From positions 47,221 through 111,220 of the forward strand of contig JAEWAY010000010.1 in assembly GCA_023391415.1 (NCBI GenBank): a stretch of 64,000 bases of DNA, given 5' to 3'. Made by a program: the position numbers and the translations under genes. The notes below the pieces were generated by a model that had not been told where the DNA came from, did no database searches, and saw only the letters and a program-made list of their open reading frames with translations. Below, piece after piece: positions 27,701-35,370 of this stretch. Source of the stretch: Bacteroidota bacterium (lineage in GTDB: Bacteria > Bacteroidota > Bacteroidia > Cytophagales > Cytophagaceae). The first letter of the stretch is position 1. Each line of letters opens with the position of its first letter.

Positions 27701-27909
27701 TTGATCGCGCGTTCCAATGGAGTCGCTACCGCTTTGGCGCATACTTCCGCGTTGGCGCCGGTATATTTCGCCGTAACTGTAACCGAAGGCGGAACGATAT
27801 CCGGAAACTGCGTAACCGGAAGCTCAAACATGGAGAGCAAACCCAAAAATGTAATGATCAGGGATATTACCAGGGATAAAACCGGTCGGTGAATAAATAT
27901 ATTGAACAT
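24763..27909 (-). CDS. RND efflux permease (HAE1/AcrB family)
   Basis: Inner-membrane proton-driven pump, 1048 aa, the usual AcrB length (1049). It starts MFNIFIHRPVLSLVISLI and has two sets of six membrane helices with large periplasmic loops. The proton-relay region reads VLAIGIVVDNAIVVVEAV, where AcrB has two Asp (407/408); here the second is Asn. The helix-10 lysine is present in LLGKNAILIVEFA. Porter-domain sequences such as FPDIVPPSVTVTAKYTGANA and VQNRVQTVIDELPEEV fit drug-type HAE1 pumps. Middle gene of the operon, 60 bases after the adaptor gene. Substrates cannot be told. Confidence 0.95.
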   Translation of the reverse strand: MFNIFIHRPVLSLVISLIITFLGLLSMFELPVTQFPDIVPPSVTVTAKYTGANAEVCAKAVATPLERAINGVPGMTYMSSVTSNNGTTLITVFFNVGTDPDLAAVNVQNRVQTVIDELPEEVIKAGVMTEKEVNSMLLYLNILSDDSTMDEQFVYNFTDINILAELKRIDGVGFAEIMGNRDYSMRIWLKPHRMSIYEVSPDEIVEAIRSQNVEAAPGQSGLSSARDPQMLQYVLRYTGKLFEPDQYENIVIRANSDGSMLKLKDVAEIEFGSLDYSMVSKADGKPSASIMLKQRPGSNASDVIANVKSKMAELQQTSFPPGMRYSIAYDVSRFLDASISEVLRTLFEAFLLVFIIVYIFLQDFRSTLIPALAVPVSLVGTFFFMQLFGFSINLLTLFALVLAIGIVVDNAIVVVEAVHVKMSEKLLPAKEATLEAMNEISGAVVAITLVMSAVFIPVTLMTGPVGVFYKQFSITLAIAIIISGVNALTLTPALCALMLKNTHGHEHDRKGLINRFFAGFNRRYAALEGGYKRLVEVIAGRRMVTLLMLLGFLAATWGVNSILPTGFIPTEDQGIIYVNVTTPVGATVERTEVVLDKIQKAASGLEEVESVSTLAGYSLITESAGASYGMGMINLIPWDDRSRSVNDIIREMKERTASVSDANIEFFSPPTVPGFGNSSGFELRLLDRSGTGSLTYTAQVTDDFIKALNETPEIQNAYTNFDVSFPQYLIHVDQDMAAKQGVTVAQAMSTLQTFVGSYYASNFIRFGQMYKVMLQALPSFRAKPEDILNLHVKNQRGEMVAFKSFARLERVYGPEQLTRYNMFTSALVTGEPAPGYSSGDVIQAIVKTAEEKLPRGFAYDWSGMTREEILSGNQTIFIFMVCLIFVYLLLAAQYESFLLPLPVILFLPTGIFGAFLGLKLAGLENNIYAQVALIMLIGLLGKNAILIVEFAIQRSKEGLSVLEAAKEGAVSRLRPILMTSFAFIAGLIPLGFASGAGAIGNQSIGITAIGGMVTGTIFGVILIPGLFVLLASIGEKKRAGKMKRDEIV

Positions 27910-27969
27910 ATCTTGGTTCTTGTACTATGTAAATTTCAGGCTTAAAGCCACTATATTCCTGGATTATTT

Positions 27970-29118
27970 TTATTTACTATTCGGGTTGCCCGACTTAAAC
28001 GACGCGCGAAAAAGGCTATCGAGCGAAACCGGCACGGGATCTACCAATGATCCGTCTCTTATGCCCTGCAAGCCTTCGTATACGACTACCTCATCTTTGT
28101 CCAGACCTTCCTCTACCAAAAAGAAATAGGAAATTCTGGATTTGGGAACAAAACTTCTCATAGATACTTCGTTCTTGTCATTCAGCACATAGACAAAATT
28201 CTTATCTTGTATCGCCATCGCCGCTTTTTGAGGCAAGATCAGAGCGTTTTCAATGGTATTGGTCAGTCTGATCCTGCCGGTAGAGCCATGCTTCAGTATC
28301 TTGTCGGGATTTGGAAACTGAGCCCGGAAAGCCATCGAACCGGTACCGGCCGCGAACTCTCCTTCCATAGTCTGGATTTTACCCTTAGAAGTATATTTTG
28401 ATCCGTCCGCCAAGATCAGTTCTACAAAGTCATGTTCCATCTTGCCGTCCTGTCTCTTGCTTTTCGCGTATTCGAGATACTCCTTTTCCGATACCTCAAA
28501 ATACGCGTACATGGACGTTATGTCGGAAACGGTAGTAAGCAACGCGCCCTCAGTAATCAAACTTCCGGTCTTTAGCGGGATTCGGCTGATAATCCCATTA
28601 TAAGGCGCCTTGACACTTGTATGGGATAGCTTAAGCTGAGCGTTTGTATAGGCGGATCTGGCTTCGTCGATTTTCGCTTTCGCGGCTTTGTATCGAGCTT
28701 CCGCCACATGCAGTTCGGACTCTGATATGACAGCCTTCTCTACAAGCGTTTTTACGCGGTCTACCTCATAACCCAGCGCTTTCGCCTCGGCGATCTCCGT
28801 CTCCAGAATCGCTTTCGCCTTCGCGAGCTGCGCCTTATATTCGTCGTCGTTTATTTTAAAAAGCAACTGCCCCTTGTATACCTGTTGTCCCTCATCCACA
28901 TGGATACGATCGAGATATCCGTCAACCCTCGCTCGTATTTCCACATTCTGAACGGCATGTATGTCCGTCACATATTCATGATGCACTACTACGTCCTTCT
29001 CTATCAGTTTCGTCACAGGCACCTTTCTCGCTGTTTCAGTCTCTTTATTGTTAATGTCATCACAAGCTGAAAAACTAAATCCTGCCATTAGCAGGATCAA
29101 TACAAGTTCTTTTTTCAT
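27970..29118 (-). CDS. RND efflux periplasmic adaptor (membrane fusion protein)
   Basis: Links permease and outer-membrane channel, 382 aa. A lipoprotein signal (MKKELVLILLMAGFSFSAC) anchors it in the inner membrane. The split lipoyl domain is seen at about residues 60-95 (VEIRARVDGYLDRIHVDEGQ) and 170-200 (TSVKAPYNGIISRIPLKTG), enclosing a helical hairpin rich in Ala, Lys and Glu (KAKAILETEIAEAKALGYEV). The beta-barrel and membrane-proximal domains follow, with LILPQKAAMAIQDKNFVYVL. First gene of the operon; a 17-bp palindrome lies about 250 bases upstream. Confidence 0.94.
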   Translation of the reverse strand: MKKELVLILLMAGFSFSACDDINNKETETARKVPVTKLIEKDVVVHHEYVTDIHAVQNVEIRARVDGYLDRIHVDEGQQVYKGQLLFKINDDEYKAQLAKAKAILETEIAEAKALGYEVDRVKTLVEKAVISESELHVAEARYKAAKAKIDEARSAYTNAQLKLSHTSVKAPYNGIISRIPLKTGSLITEGALLTTVSDITSMYAYFEVSEKEYLEYAKSKRQDGKMEHDFVELILADGSKYTSKGKIQTMEGEFAAGTGSMAFRAQFPNPDKILKHGSTGRIRLTNTIENALILPQKAAMAIQDKNFVYVLNDKNEVSMRSFVPKSRISYFFLVEEGLDKDEVVVYEGLQGIRDGSLVDPVPVSLDSLFRASFKSGNPNSK

Positions 29119-29363
29119 TTATTACTATGTTACTTATATATTATATATTGAATCCCAAAAATCCTTTTTTTAATAGTCCCGCGTCTTACAAAAAACCTGA
29201 CAACTATTTACTTCTTATCATTGACGCGGGCTTCTGATGAAGAAAAACAACTTCCCCTTATTGGATCATCTCCGAAATCTTATTTCGCTTCTTTCCTGTC
29301 ACAATTACTTCACTAATGTTTATAAGGATAAAAACCTATAAAAATACACTTTAAAAAGTTTTA

Positions 29364-29380
29364 TAACCTATGATAGGTTA
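29364..29380. promoter_or_regulatory. 17-bp perfect palindrome, possible repressor operator
   Basis: TAACCTATGATAGGTTA is a perfect palindrome around a central G. It lies between the efflux operon and the MEKHLA gene in a gap of 385 bases that otherwise shows no gene; both flanking genes are on the minus strand. A related half-site, AACCTAT, appears about 30 bases to the left. Efflux operons are often governed by TetR- or MarR-type repressors binding such sites, but no regulator gene is next to it. Confidence 0.4.
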
Positions 29381-29503
29381 ATAATTGAATAAAAATAAAT
29401 AGATATGGAACAAGACGATGGTCTGGTAAACCTTTCCATAGTCATAGACAACTAATCACTAGCGTAATCAGAAACAGTCCTTCCTTTCTCTGAGAAAAGG
29501 CTA

Positions 29504-29965
29504 TTATAAATACCTCCATTCCTTAAAGCACGCTGCCTGTCCTCCGATACCCGTTTTCGGATCCAAAAGATTCCAAAGAGCGACACGCTCGATGCTGAAA
29601 CTTCGTCCATTTTTATCGATTCGTATACCTCTGTACTCCGAGGAGTAACCTTTCTCCCTAACTTCCTTTAGAAATCCGCCCCGGTCTTCCCGATAATCAG
29701 GCGCCGCCGACAACCTGGAAGGCATACCCATAAATTCCCGCCATGAATACCCCCAAAGCTCCTGCGCTGTCCTGTTCGCGTACGTAAAGGCGGGATCCTC
29801 GCTTCCGTCATGAGCCAATACGACAAAAGAGGCTTCATACAAAGATCTGCTGATACTTTCCTCACTCATAGAAGGATCGACCAGGTAGTCCTTAAAAAAT
29901 TGGTAATAGTTCTGATTAATCATAATACTATACCTGATGACATTCATTTCCAGATAAGGCTTCAT
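29504..29965 (-). CDS. MEKHLA domain (PAS-like) protein
   Basis: A 153-residue soluble protein consisting of a single MEKHLA domain: EASFVVLAHDGSEDPAFTYA, NRTAQELWGYSWREFMGMPS, then RLSAAPDYREDRGGFLKEV and GRSFSIERVALWNL. The domain is related to PAS sensor domains and is found alone in many bacteria and at the end of plant HD-ZIP III factors. No output domain is attached, so it may sense a small ligand or redox state for an unknown partner. The ATG at 29965 gives 14 extra residues compared with the one at 29923; either is possible. Confidence 0.8.
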   Translation of the reverse strand: MKPYLEMNVIRYSIMINQNYYQFFKDYLVDPSMSEESISRSLYEASFVVLAHDGSEDPAFTYANRTAQELWGYSWREFMGMPSRLSAAPDYREDRGGFLKEVREKGYSSEYRGIRIDKNGRSFSIERVALWNLLDPKTGIGGQAACFKEWRYL

Positions 29966-30035
29966 AAAAAAATTACGCGTGTTTTTTCTATTTAAAGTTT
30001 GTAAAATTGCCCCAATTTAAAAATATCAATGCCAA

Positions 30036-30968
30036 ATGTCTATACGTAAATTATTCAATTTTCTTATCGTATGTTTTGTATGTCTTGGAACGGCCGCTTA
30101 CGCGCAATTGCCCGATACCATGGCCGCCCCGAAAATAAAATACTGGAAAATCTATGGATCCGGGTCGCTCCAGTTCAATCAGATCAGTCTGAGCAACTGG
30201 GCCGCCGGGGGAACCAACAGTGTGAGTCTTGTAGGTAATATTACGCTGGGAGCAAACTATAACCGTAAAAAATCCCGATGGGAGAACCTACTACAATTTG
30301 ATTATGGTTTACTGAAAAATGAAGGCCTTCCGTTCAGAAAAAATCTGGATGTGCTCAACTTCTCCACAAACTATAGTTATCAATTGCACAATGATTTTCG
30401 CCTAAGCGCTTTTACCACTCTGTTGTCTCAGATAGCCCCCGGCTATAATTACGCCAACGATTCAAACGGTATAGATTATATTTCCAATTTTTTCGCGCCC
30501 GCGTTTATTCAGCAAGGTATCGGTTTGGAATATACCAGAGACTCCGTCGCGTTTAGCGTTATTCTTTCGCCCCTGGCCGTAAAGCATACCCTTATCCTTG
30601 ACAATGGAGTAGATCCTGTGACGTATGGCGTCCTTACCGGAAATTCCCGTCATGAATTCGGAGCCTTTATGAAAGCCAACATTCGCCGGGAACTTATTAG
30701 AAACATCATCTTTAGCTCCGAGCTGACCCTTTTCTCCAACTATCTGGAGAAACCTCAGAATGTAGATATCATTTATCTTGGCAAACTGGATATCGTCGCC
30801 AACAAGTACATCACAATGTCCTTTACGATCAACATGATATACGACGACGATATCCTTCTTCCGGTATATGGCGATCCCAATGGTACCGGAGTCGAAGAGC
30901 AAATCGGAAGCAGGCCCGCGCTACAAGTCAGACAGACATTTGGAGCGGGACTTTCCTATAAATTCTAA
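30036..30968 (+). CDS. DUF3078 outer-membrane beta-barrel protein
   Basis: A 310-residue exported protein. The signal peptide (MSIRKLFNFLIVCFVCLGTAAYAQ) is followed by the DUF3078 signature YWKIYGSGSLQFNQISLSNW and AAGGTNSVSLVGNITLGANY, then alternating amphipathic strands (NFSTNYSYQLHNDFRLSAFT, IIFSSELTLFSNYL) and a C-terminal strand ending in aromatic Phe (FGAGLSYKF), as expected for an outer-membrane barrel. Function unknown; the family is restricted to Bacteroidota. The next gene starts 31 bases later on the same strand. Confidence 0.82.
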   Translation: MSIRKLFNFLIVCFVCLGTAAYAQLPDTMAAPKIKYWKIYGSGSLQFNQISLSNWAAGGTNSVSLVGNITLGANYNRKKSRWENLLQFDYGLLKNEGLPFRKNLDVLNFSTNYSYQLHNDFRLSAFTTLLSQIAPGYNYANDSNGIDYISNFFAPAFIQQGIGLEYTRDSVAFSVILSPLAVKHTLILDNGVDPVTYGVLTGNSRHEFGAFMKANIRRELIRNIIFSSELTLFSNYLEKPQNVDIIYLGKLDIVANKYITMSFTINMIYDDDILLPVYGDPNGTGVEEQIGSRPALQVRQTFGAGLSYKF

Positions 30969-30999
30969 TTTCATTTTCTTATTAGCATAGCGGTACATT

Positions 31000-31953
31000 A
31001 TGAGTTCATTATCCATACCGGTAGTAGATCTGGCCGATTTTCACGGAACTGAAAGTAAAAGTCGTTTTATACAGGCGCTTGGTAAAGCTTTCGAAGAGGT
31101 TGGATTCGTAGCTGTCAGAAATCATCGTCTGGATGATGAACTTGTTACAGCGCTATACCGGGAATGCCGTTCTTTCTTTGAACTCCCGGACGACGTAAAG
31201 AAAAAATATGAAATAGAAGGTCTCGCGGGACAACGCGGATATACCGGCAAAGGCAAAGAGCACGCGAAAGGGCGTAATACCGGCGACTTGAAAGAATTTT
31301 ATCATATCGGCCAGGAGATCCACGGCGATCCCATAGCCCCTCGCTATCCGGAAAATATATGGCCCGCCGAAGTAGAGGAATTCAAAACCTATACGTTGGA
31401 AGCTTATCGAAAACTCGAAGAGACCGGACGAGATTTGCTCAAGGCGATCGCCGTGTTTTTGGAATTGCCTGAGGAATATTTTGAAAAAGATGTCCGGAAC
31501 GGAAACAGTATTCTGAGAGCCATCCATTACTATCCAATCGAGAATCCGGACGAAGTCCCCGCGGACGCCGTCAGAGCCGCGCGACATGAAGACATCAACC
31601 TGATCACCCTGCTGATGGGCGCCAGCTCCGAAGGGCTCGAAATTCTTAATAAAAGCGATCAATGGATACCCGTAACCGCCCTACCTGGACAGATCGTCGT
31701 CAATGTAGGCGATATGCTATCCAGACTGACCAATAACCGGCTACGGTCCACTACTCACCGGGTGGTCAATCCTCCCAGAGAAAAAATGGGCTTTTCCCGA
31801 TACAGTATTCCTTTTTTTATGCATCCAAAGCCAGATATGGACCTGACTTGCCTGGAAAACTGCGTCGACGATCAGAACCCAAAAAAATTCGCCGATACGA
31901 CGGCGGGAGCGTATCTCACAGAAAGGCTTCATGAGCTGGGTCTCCTCGGGTAA
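31000..31953 (+). CDS. 2-oxoglutarate/Fe(II) dioxygenase, isopenicillin N synthase-like family
   Basis: Non-haem iron oxygenase of 317 residues. The iron-binding triad is visible as His196 and Asp198 (RHEDINLITLL) and His253 (STTHRVVNP), with Arg267 and Ser269 of RYS for binding 2-oxoglutarate. The N-terminal DIOX_N half begins IPVVDLADF and has EVGFVAVRNH and GYTGKGKEHAKG. Related bacterial enzymes act on small molecules, but the substrate cannot be inferred. It lies 31 bases after the DUF3078 gene and may be cotranscribed. Confidence 0.88.
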   Translation: MSSLSIPVVDLADFHGTESKSRFIQALGKAFEEVGFVAVRNHRLDDELVTALYRECRSFFELPDDVKKKYEIEGLAGQRGYTGKGKEHAKGRNTGDLKEFYHIGQEIHGDPIAPRYPENIWPAEVEEFKTYTLEAYRKLEETGRDLLKAIAVFLELPEEYFEKDVRNGNSILRAIHYYPIENPDEVPADAVRAARHEDINLITLLMGASSEGLEILNKSDQWIPVTALPGQIVVNVGDMLSRLTNNRLRSTTHRVVNPPREKMGFSRYSIPFFMHPKPDMDLTCLENCVDDQNPKKFADTTAGAYLTERLHELGLLG

Positions 31954-31986
31954 ATACCCAATAAGCCTGATTTATCGTATTTGATT

Positions 31987-32200
31987 TTAAAAACTTCGGA
32001 TAACGTCTATCCAGGGCGCGTTGAGAACCTCAATCTCCTCCGACAGCCATTCGGGTGAGTTTTCTCTCAATGTGAAAACACGCGTCGTCTATAAAAATAA
32101 ATGACTCAATCCAATAACCCATACCTTGAGGATAAAGTAAAAAAGACATTTTATCAGAAATCGCGTAGCTTCTTTCGAGGTTGAACTTTTGACTCCTCAA
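31987..32200 (-). pseudogene. frameshifted remnant of an unidentified gene
   Basis: Two minus-strand frames join into what looks like one protein. The 5' part reads NLERSYAISDKMSFLLYPQG then MGYWIESFIFIDDA; near 32,085 the frame shifts and continues RVFTLRENSPEWLSEEIEVL then NAPWIDVIRSF to a stop at 31,987. There is no plausible start codon, and the upstream neighbour's terminator begins where the 5' end should be, so it is a truncated relic. Family not recognised. Apart from this, 31,954-32,195 holds nothing else. Confidence 0.35.
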
Positions 32201-32235
32201 AAAATAAAAAGGACGACTTAATAAGGCCGTCCTTT
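32196..32235 (-). terminator. terminator of the outer-membrane protein gene
   Basis: AAAGGACG (32208-32215) pairs with CGTCCTTT (32228-32235). On the minus strand a T-rich run (TTTTTATTTTTTG) follows. It lies 26 bases after the stop of the gene at 32261. Confidence 0.7.
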
Positions 32236-32260
32236 CCAACTATTTATCAAAGAATTCTTC

Positions 32261-33241
32261 CTACCATCCCCAATCATCATCCGATCCCTGATCCCCTGAA
32301 TCATCGCCATCATTGTCCGTCGGATTATCATAATCATCCTGGTATTCGTCGTTTGGATAATCTCCATCTTCCGGATAATCATCTCCAGGCAATGGCTGAT
32401 ACCGGCTAGGCGCGGGATCCGCTCGACGCTTTTTCGGATAGTCTGTACCTTTGGGACCTGTATATTCTTCAGGCGGAGGCAGAGCGCGTTTCTTTTTACG
32501 AACACGCGGAGCGGTAGGTGTCACCTGTAGCTTCAATCCGATAGTAGCGTACGCGTCCATAGTTGAGCGATCGCTCCTCAATGAAATCCCGTCCAGATGA
32601 TCGGTCAGAGCGAAACGGTAAATAAACTCAGGCATCACGCTAATACGATGGGAAAACCAAATCTGAAAGCCTATTCCAACCGGAAAGGTTATCGCGTTTT
32701 TTATATATCCGAGGGAAGCGGTGTCATTGGGCATAAACGGAAGGGCCGGATTGACCGTATAGATCCCGTTGAGCGAATGTACATAACCAACACCAGCCAA
32801 TATATAAGGACGAACAGCGTATGGCTTATCCCTGAGCTGACCATGACGGGTTACTTTTTTGTCAATCAGCAAAAAGCGCCCATACGCGTCAAACTGGATC
32901 ACGGGATGATCAAAAGTGAAATTAAGATTATCCGTTCTTCCTCCCCGCAAACTGGCGTAACCCAGCTCAGCTCCAAAATATGTTCTGGGCCATACCTGGT
33001 AGCTGGCGCCAACAGAGGCGTAATAAGACGGAGCACAACCCATAAACTTGCAGATATCTCCATTAAACGAGGTAAGACCTCCGGACAAGGTATAATTAAA
33101 CGGCCCCCTGTAATAATATGAATCAAAAAACCCGGAATACTCTATACCGTTCTTTTTTTTCTGGGCCCATAGGCTTCCTACCATAAAAAGGCTGAATACC
33201 GAAACCAATAAAATCTTTTTGTACCTGTTAATCATTAGCAA
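32261..33241 (-). CDS. outer-membrane beta-barrel protein with acidic C-terminal tail
   Basis: A 326-residue exported protein. A signal peptide (about residues 3-26, KKILLVSVFSLFMVGSLWAQ) is followed by an eight-strand-like barrel with FNYTLSGGLTSFNGDICKFM, YFGAELGYASLRGG, YILAGVGYVHSLNG and FPVGIGFQIWFSHRISVMPE. This resembles the DUF6089/PorG-like barrels of Bacteroidota, where PorG is part of type IX secretion; I cannot tell whether this one is. From about residue 245 a Pro/Lys-rich linker leads into an Asp/Tyr/Asn-rich tail (DDYPEDGDYPNDEYQDDY, ending DDDWGW), which is unusual for the family. A possible -7 element precedes the gene. Confidence 0.7.
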   Translation of the reverse strand: MLMINRYKKILLVSVFSLFMVGSLWAQKKKNGIEYSGFFDSYYYRGPFNYTLSGGLTSFNGDICKFMGCAPSYYASVGASYQVWPRTYFGAELGYASLRGGRTDNLNFTFDHPVIQFDAYGRFLLIDKKVTRHGQLRDKPYAVRPYILAGVGYVHSLNGIYTVNPALPFMPNDTASLGYIKNAITFPVGIGFQIWFSHRISVMPEFIYRFALTDHLDGISLRSDRSTMDAYATIGLKLQVTPTAPRVRKKKRALPPPEEYTGPKGTDYPKKRRADPAPSRYQPLPGDDYPEDGDYPNDEYQDDYDNPTDNDGDDSGDQGSDDDWGW

Positions 33242-33260
33242 AACCTGTTTACGCGAAGTT

Positions 33261-33268
33261 CAAATATA
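33261..33268 (-). promoter_or_regulatory. possible -7 element of the barrel gene
   Basis: TATATTTG on the minus strand matches TAnnTTTG exactly, 19 bases before the start codon. No convincing -33 element. Confidence 0.4.
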
Positions 33269-33346
33269 TGAAAAATATTAAAAGTAGTGATTATAGTACA
33301 AAAGCATTTCCCAATTACCAATCTCACATGGAAAGCGAGGGGCGGG

Positions 33347-34051
33347 TTATTTATGATCCGTATGATCTTCGCCGGCGACGATAACCACGATTTCTCCCTT
33401 TACCCCTTTTTCCTTATAATAGTCCAACACTTCCCGGGCCGCGCCATTTCGGGTTTCCTCATGGAGCTTGCTGATTTCCCTGCTGACGGAAATACGTCTC
33501 CGCTCCCCAAAATACATGACGATTTCCTCAAGTGTTTTTACAAGCCTGAAGGGTGACTCATACAATACGATGGTACGCTTTTCCTCCGACAACTTTTTAA
33601 ACGCTGTGCTCCTGCCTTTTTTTTGTGGCAAAAAACCAACAAAAAGAAAAGTATCAGTGGGTATTCCCGACTTGACGAGAGCGGGTACAAAAGCGGTTGG
33701 TCCCGGCAGACACTCTACTTCAATACCGTTTTTTATACATTCCCGCACCAGCAGAAAACCAGGATCGGAAATACCCGGCGTACCCGCGTCGGTAATAAGC
33801 GCCATTTTCTGGCCAGCCTGAATACGCTCAAGCAGAAAAGAGATTATCTTATGCTCATTGTGAACATGATAGCTCTGCAACTTATTCTGTATGTCATGAT
33901 GTTTCAGCAATATGCCCGATGTGCGCGTATCTTCCGCCAGAATCAGGTCTACTTCACGCAAAACCTTAATCGCTCTGATCGTCATGTCATCCAGGTTTCC
34001 AATGGGTGTAGGCACCAGATACAAACTGATATTTTCACGCAGGACAGTCAT
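33347..34051 (-). CDS. rsmI: 16S rRNA (cytidine1402-2'-O)-methyltransferase
   Basis: SAM-dependent methyltransferase that modifies C1402 in the decoding centre of 16S rRNA. The 234 residues carry the family motifs LYLVPTPIGNLDDMTIRAI, LAEDTRTSGILLKHH, ALITDAGTPGISDPG and LPGPTAFVPALVKSG. I chose ATG 34051 (MTVLRENISLYLVP), since a TACCTTTG promoter element overlaps the seven codons before it; the longer reading from 34072 would place the start upstream of that promoter. It is divergent from the egtB gene with only 57 bases between start codons. Confidence 0.93.
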   Translation of the reverse strand: MTVLRENISLYLVPTPIGNLDDMTIRAIKVLREVDLILAEDTRTSGILLKHHDIQNKLQSYHVHNEHKIISFLLERIQAGQKMALITDAGTPGISDPGFLLVRECIKNGIEVECLPGPTAFVPALVKSGIPTDTFLFVGFLPQKKGRSTAFKKLSEEKRTIVLYESPFRLVKTLEEIVMYFGERRRISVSREISKLHEETRNGAAREVLDYYKEKGVKGEIVVIVAGEDHTDHK

Positions 34052-34056
34052 AAGTC

Positions 34057-34064
34057 CAAAGGTA
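34057..34064 (-). promoter_or_regulatory. possible -7 element of rsmI
   Basis: TACCTTTG on the minus strand fits TAnnTTTG and ends only 5 bases before the chosen ATG. If used, the mRNA would be leaderless or nearly so. No -33 TTTG seen. Confidence 0.35.
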
Positions 34065-34108
34065 AAAAACATTTTATCGCTACGCGTGTTCTTTTACTTT
34101 TATTCTGT

Positions 34109-35368
34109 ATGAAAACTTTTTTAGTCAAATCCACATTACTGAAAAACTATTCGGATACTCGCCAGACCACTGTCGATCTGTGTGAGTATCTAAACCCGGA
34201 AGACTTTGTCGTACAGCCAATCATCGACGTAAGTCCGCCCAAATGGCATCTGGGTCATACTACCTGGTTTTTCGAAACGTTCATTCTCAAAAAATATCTT
34301 CGGGACTATACGCTTTTCAGCAAAGACTACGACTTTCTGTTTAACTCGTACTACGAAAGCATAGGCGAACGCGTCAATCGTAATGACCGGGGCAACATGA
34401 CACGACCTGTCACGGAGGAGATCATGGATTACCGAAAATATGTCGATTCCTATATGGAAGAGCTCCTGGAGTATTCATCCGACAAGGATATGCTTCGCCT
34501 GGTTGAACTGGGGATACAGCATGAGCAACAACATCAGGAACTTCTTGTGACGGATATCAAATATATACTGGGACACAATCCGCTCTTTCCCGCTTACATC
34601 GAACATGGCGAATCGTTTCTTCAAAAAGCTGGATACAGAAAAGGAAGTTTTATCCAAATCCCGGAAGGATTATATGAAATCGGTTATCGGGGCAAATCCT
34701 TTTGCTTTGACAATGAACAGCCTGTTCATAAATTTTACGTGCGAAAATTTGGGATAATGGACCGATTGGTGAACAATGGAGAGTATCTGGAGTTTATACT
34801 GGATGGAGGTTATAAGGATTATCGACACTGGCATATGGAAGGTTGGGAAACCATCAAAAAGGCAGGCTGGGAAGCTCCCCTTTATTGGGTCCGAAAAGGT
34901 GAACAATGGATGGAATATACTTGTGAAGGACTAAAGGAATTATCAAAACTGGCTCCGGTCACGCATATCAGTTTCTACGAGGCGGCGGCCTACGCGAGCT
35001 GGGCGGGTAAAAGACTGCCTACGGAGCAGGAATGGGAAGCGGCCGTATCGGCGATCGGGCTGGACGCCTCTACCGGAAATTTTTTGGAAAGCCAGGTGTT
35101 ACACCCTCAGCCACCAGTTCGTTCATTTCAATTTTTTGGGGACTGCTGGGAATGGACGAACAGCGCCTATTTGCCTTATCCGGGTTATATCAGAGAAGAA
35201 GGAGCAATGGGTGAATACAACGGTAAATTTATGATCAACCAGATGGTGCTCAAGGGAGGCTCATGCGCCACACCCGGTCAACATATTCGCTATTCATACC
35301 GCAATTTTTTTCATCCTGACAAACGCTGGCAATTTACAGGAATAAGACTGGCCGAAGATATTAAGTAA
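34109..35368 (+). CDS. egtB: ergothioneine biosynthesis protein EgtB (sulphoxide synthase)
   Basis: Non-haem iron enzyme that joins trimethylhistidine (hercynine) to a thiol donor to form a sulphoxide on the way to ergothioneine; cytoplasmic. The 419 residues contain an N-terminal DinB-like domain with WHLGHTTWFFE (His50) and the iron motif HxxxHxE as HEQQHQE (His138, His142, Glu144), and a C-terminal formylglycine-generating-enzyme-like domain (from about residue 190) ending GGSCATPGQHIRYSYRNFF and WQFTGIRLAEDI. The frame is open upstream to 33623, but that part is antisense to rsmI, so I start at 34109. egtD follows after 2 bases. Confidence 0.92.
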   Translation: MKTFLVKSTLLKNYSDTRQTTVDLCEYLNPEDFVVQPIIDVSPPKWHLGHTTWFFETFILKKYLRDYTLFSKDYDFLFNSYYESIGERVNRNDRGNMTRPVTEEIMDYRKYVDSYMEELLEYSSDKDMLRLVELGIQHEQQHQELLVTDIKYILGHNPLFPAYIEHGESFLQKAGYRKGSFIQIPEGLYEIGYRGKSFCFDNEQPVHKFYVRKFGIMDRLVNNGEYLEFILDGGYKDYRHWHMEGWETIKKAGWEAPLYWVRKGEQWMEYTCEGLKELSKLAPVTHISFYEAAAYASWAGKRLPTEQEWEAAVSAIGLDASTGNFLESQVLHPQPPVRSFQFFGDCWEWTNSAYLPYPGYIREEGAMGEYNGKFMINQMVLKGGSCATPGQHIRYSYRNFFHPDKRWQFTGIRLAEDIK

Positions 35369-35370
35369 GT

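Noticed and set aside
27172..27879. 235-codon plus-strand frame
   Set aside because: Antisense shadow of the RND permease gene.
33623..34108. N-terminal extension of the egtB frame by 162 codons
   Set aside because: It runs antisense through rsmI; the EgtB family begins at the ATG at 34109.
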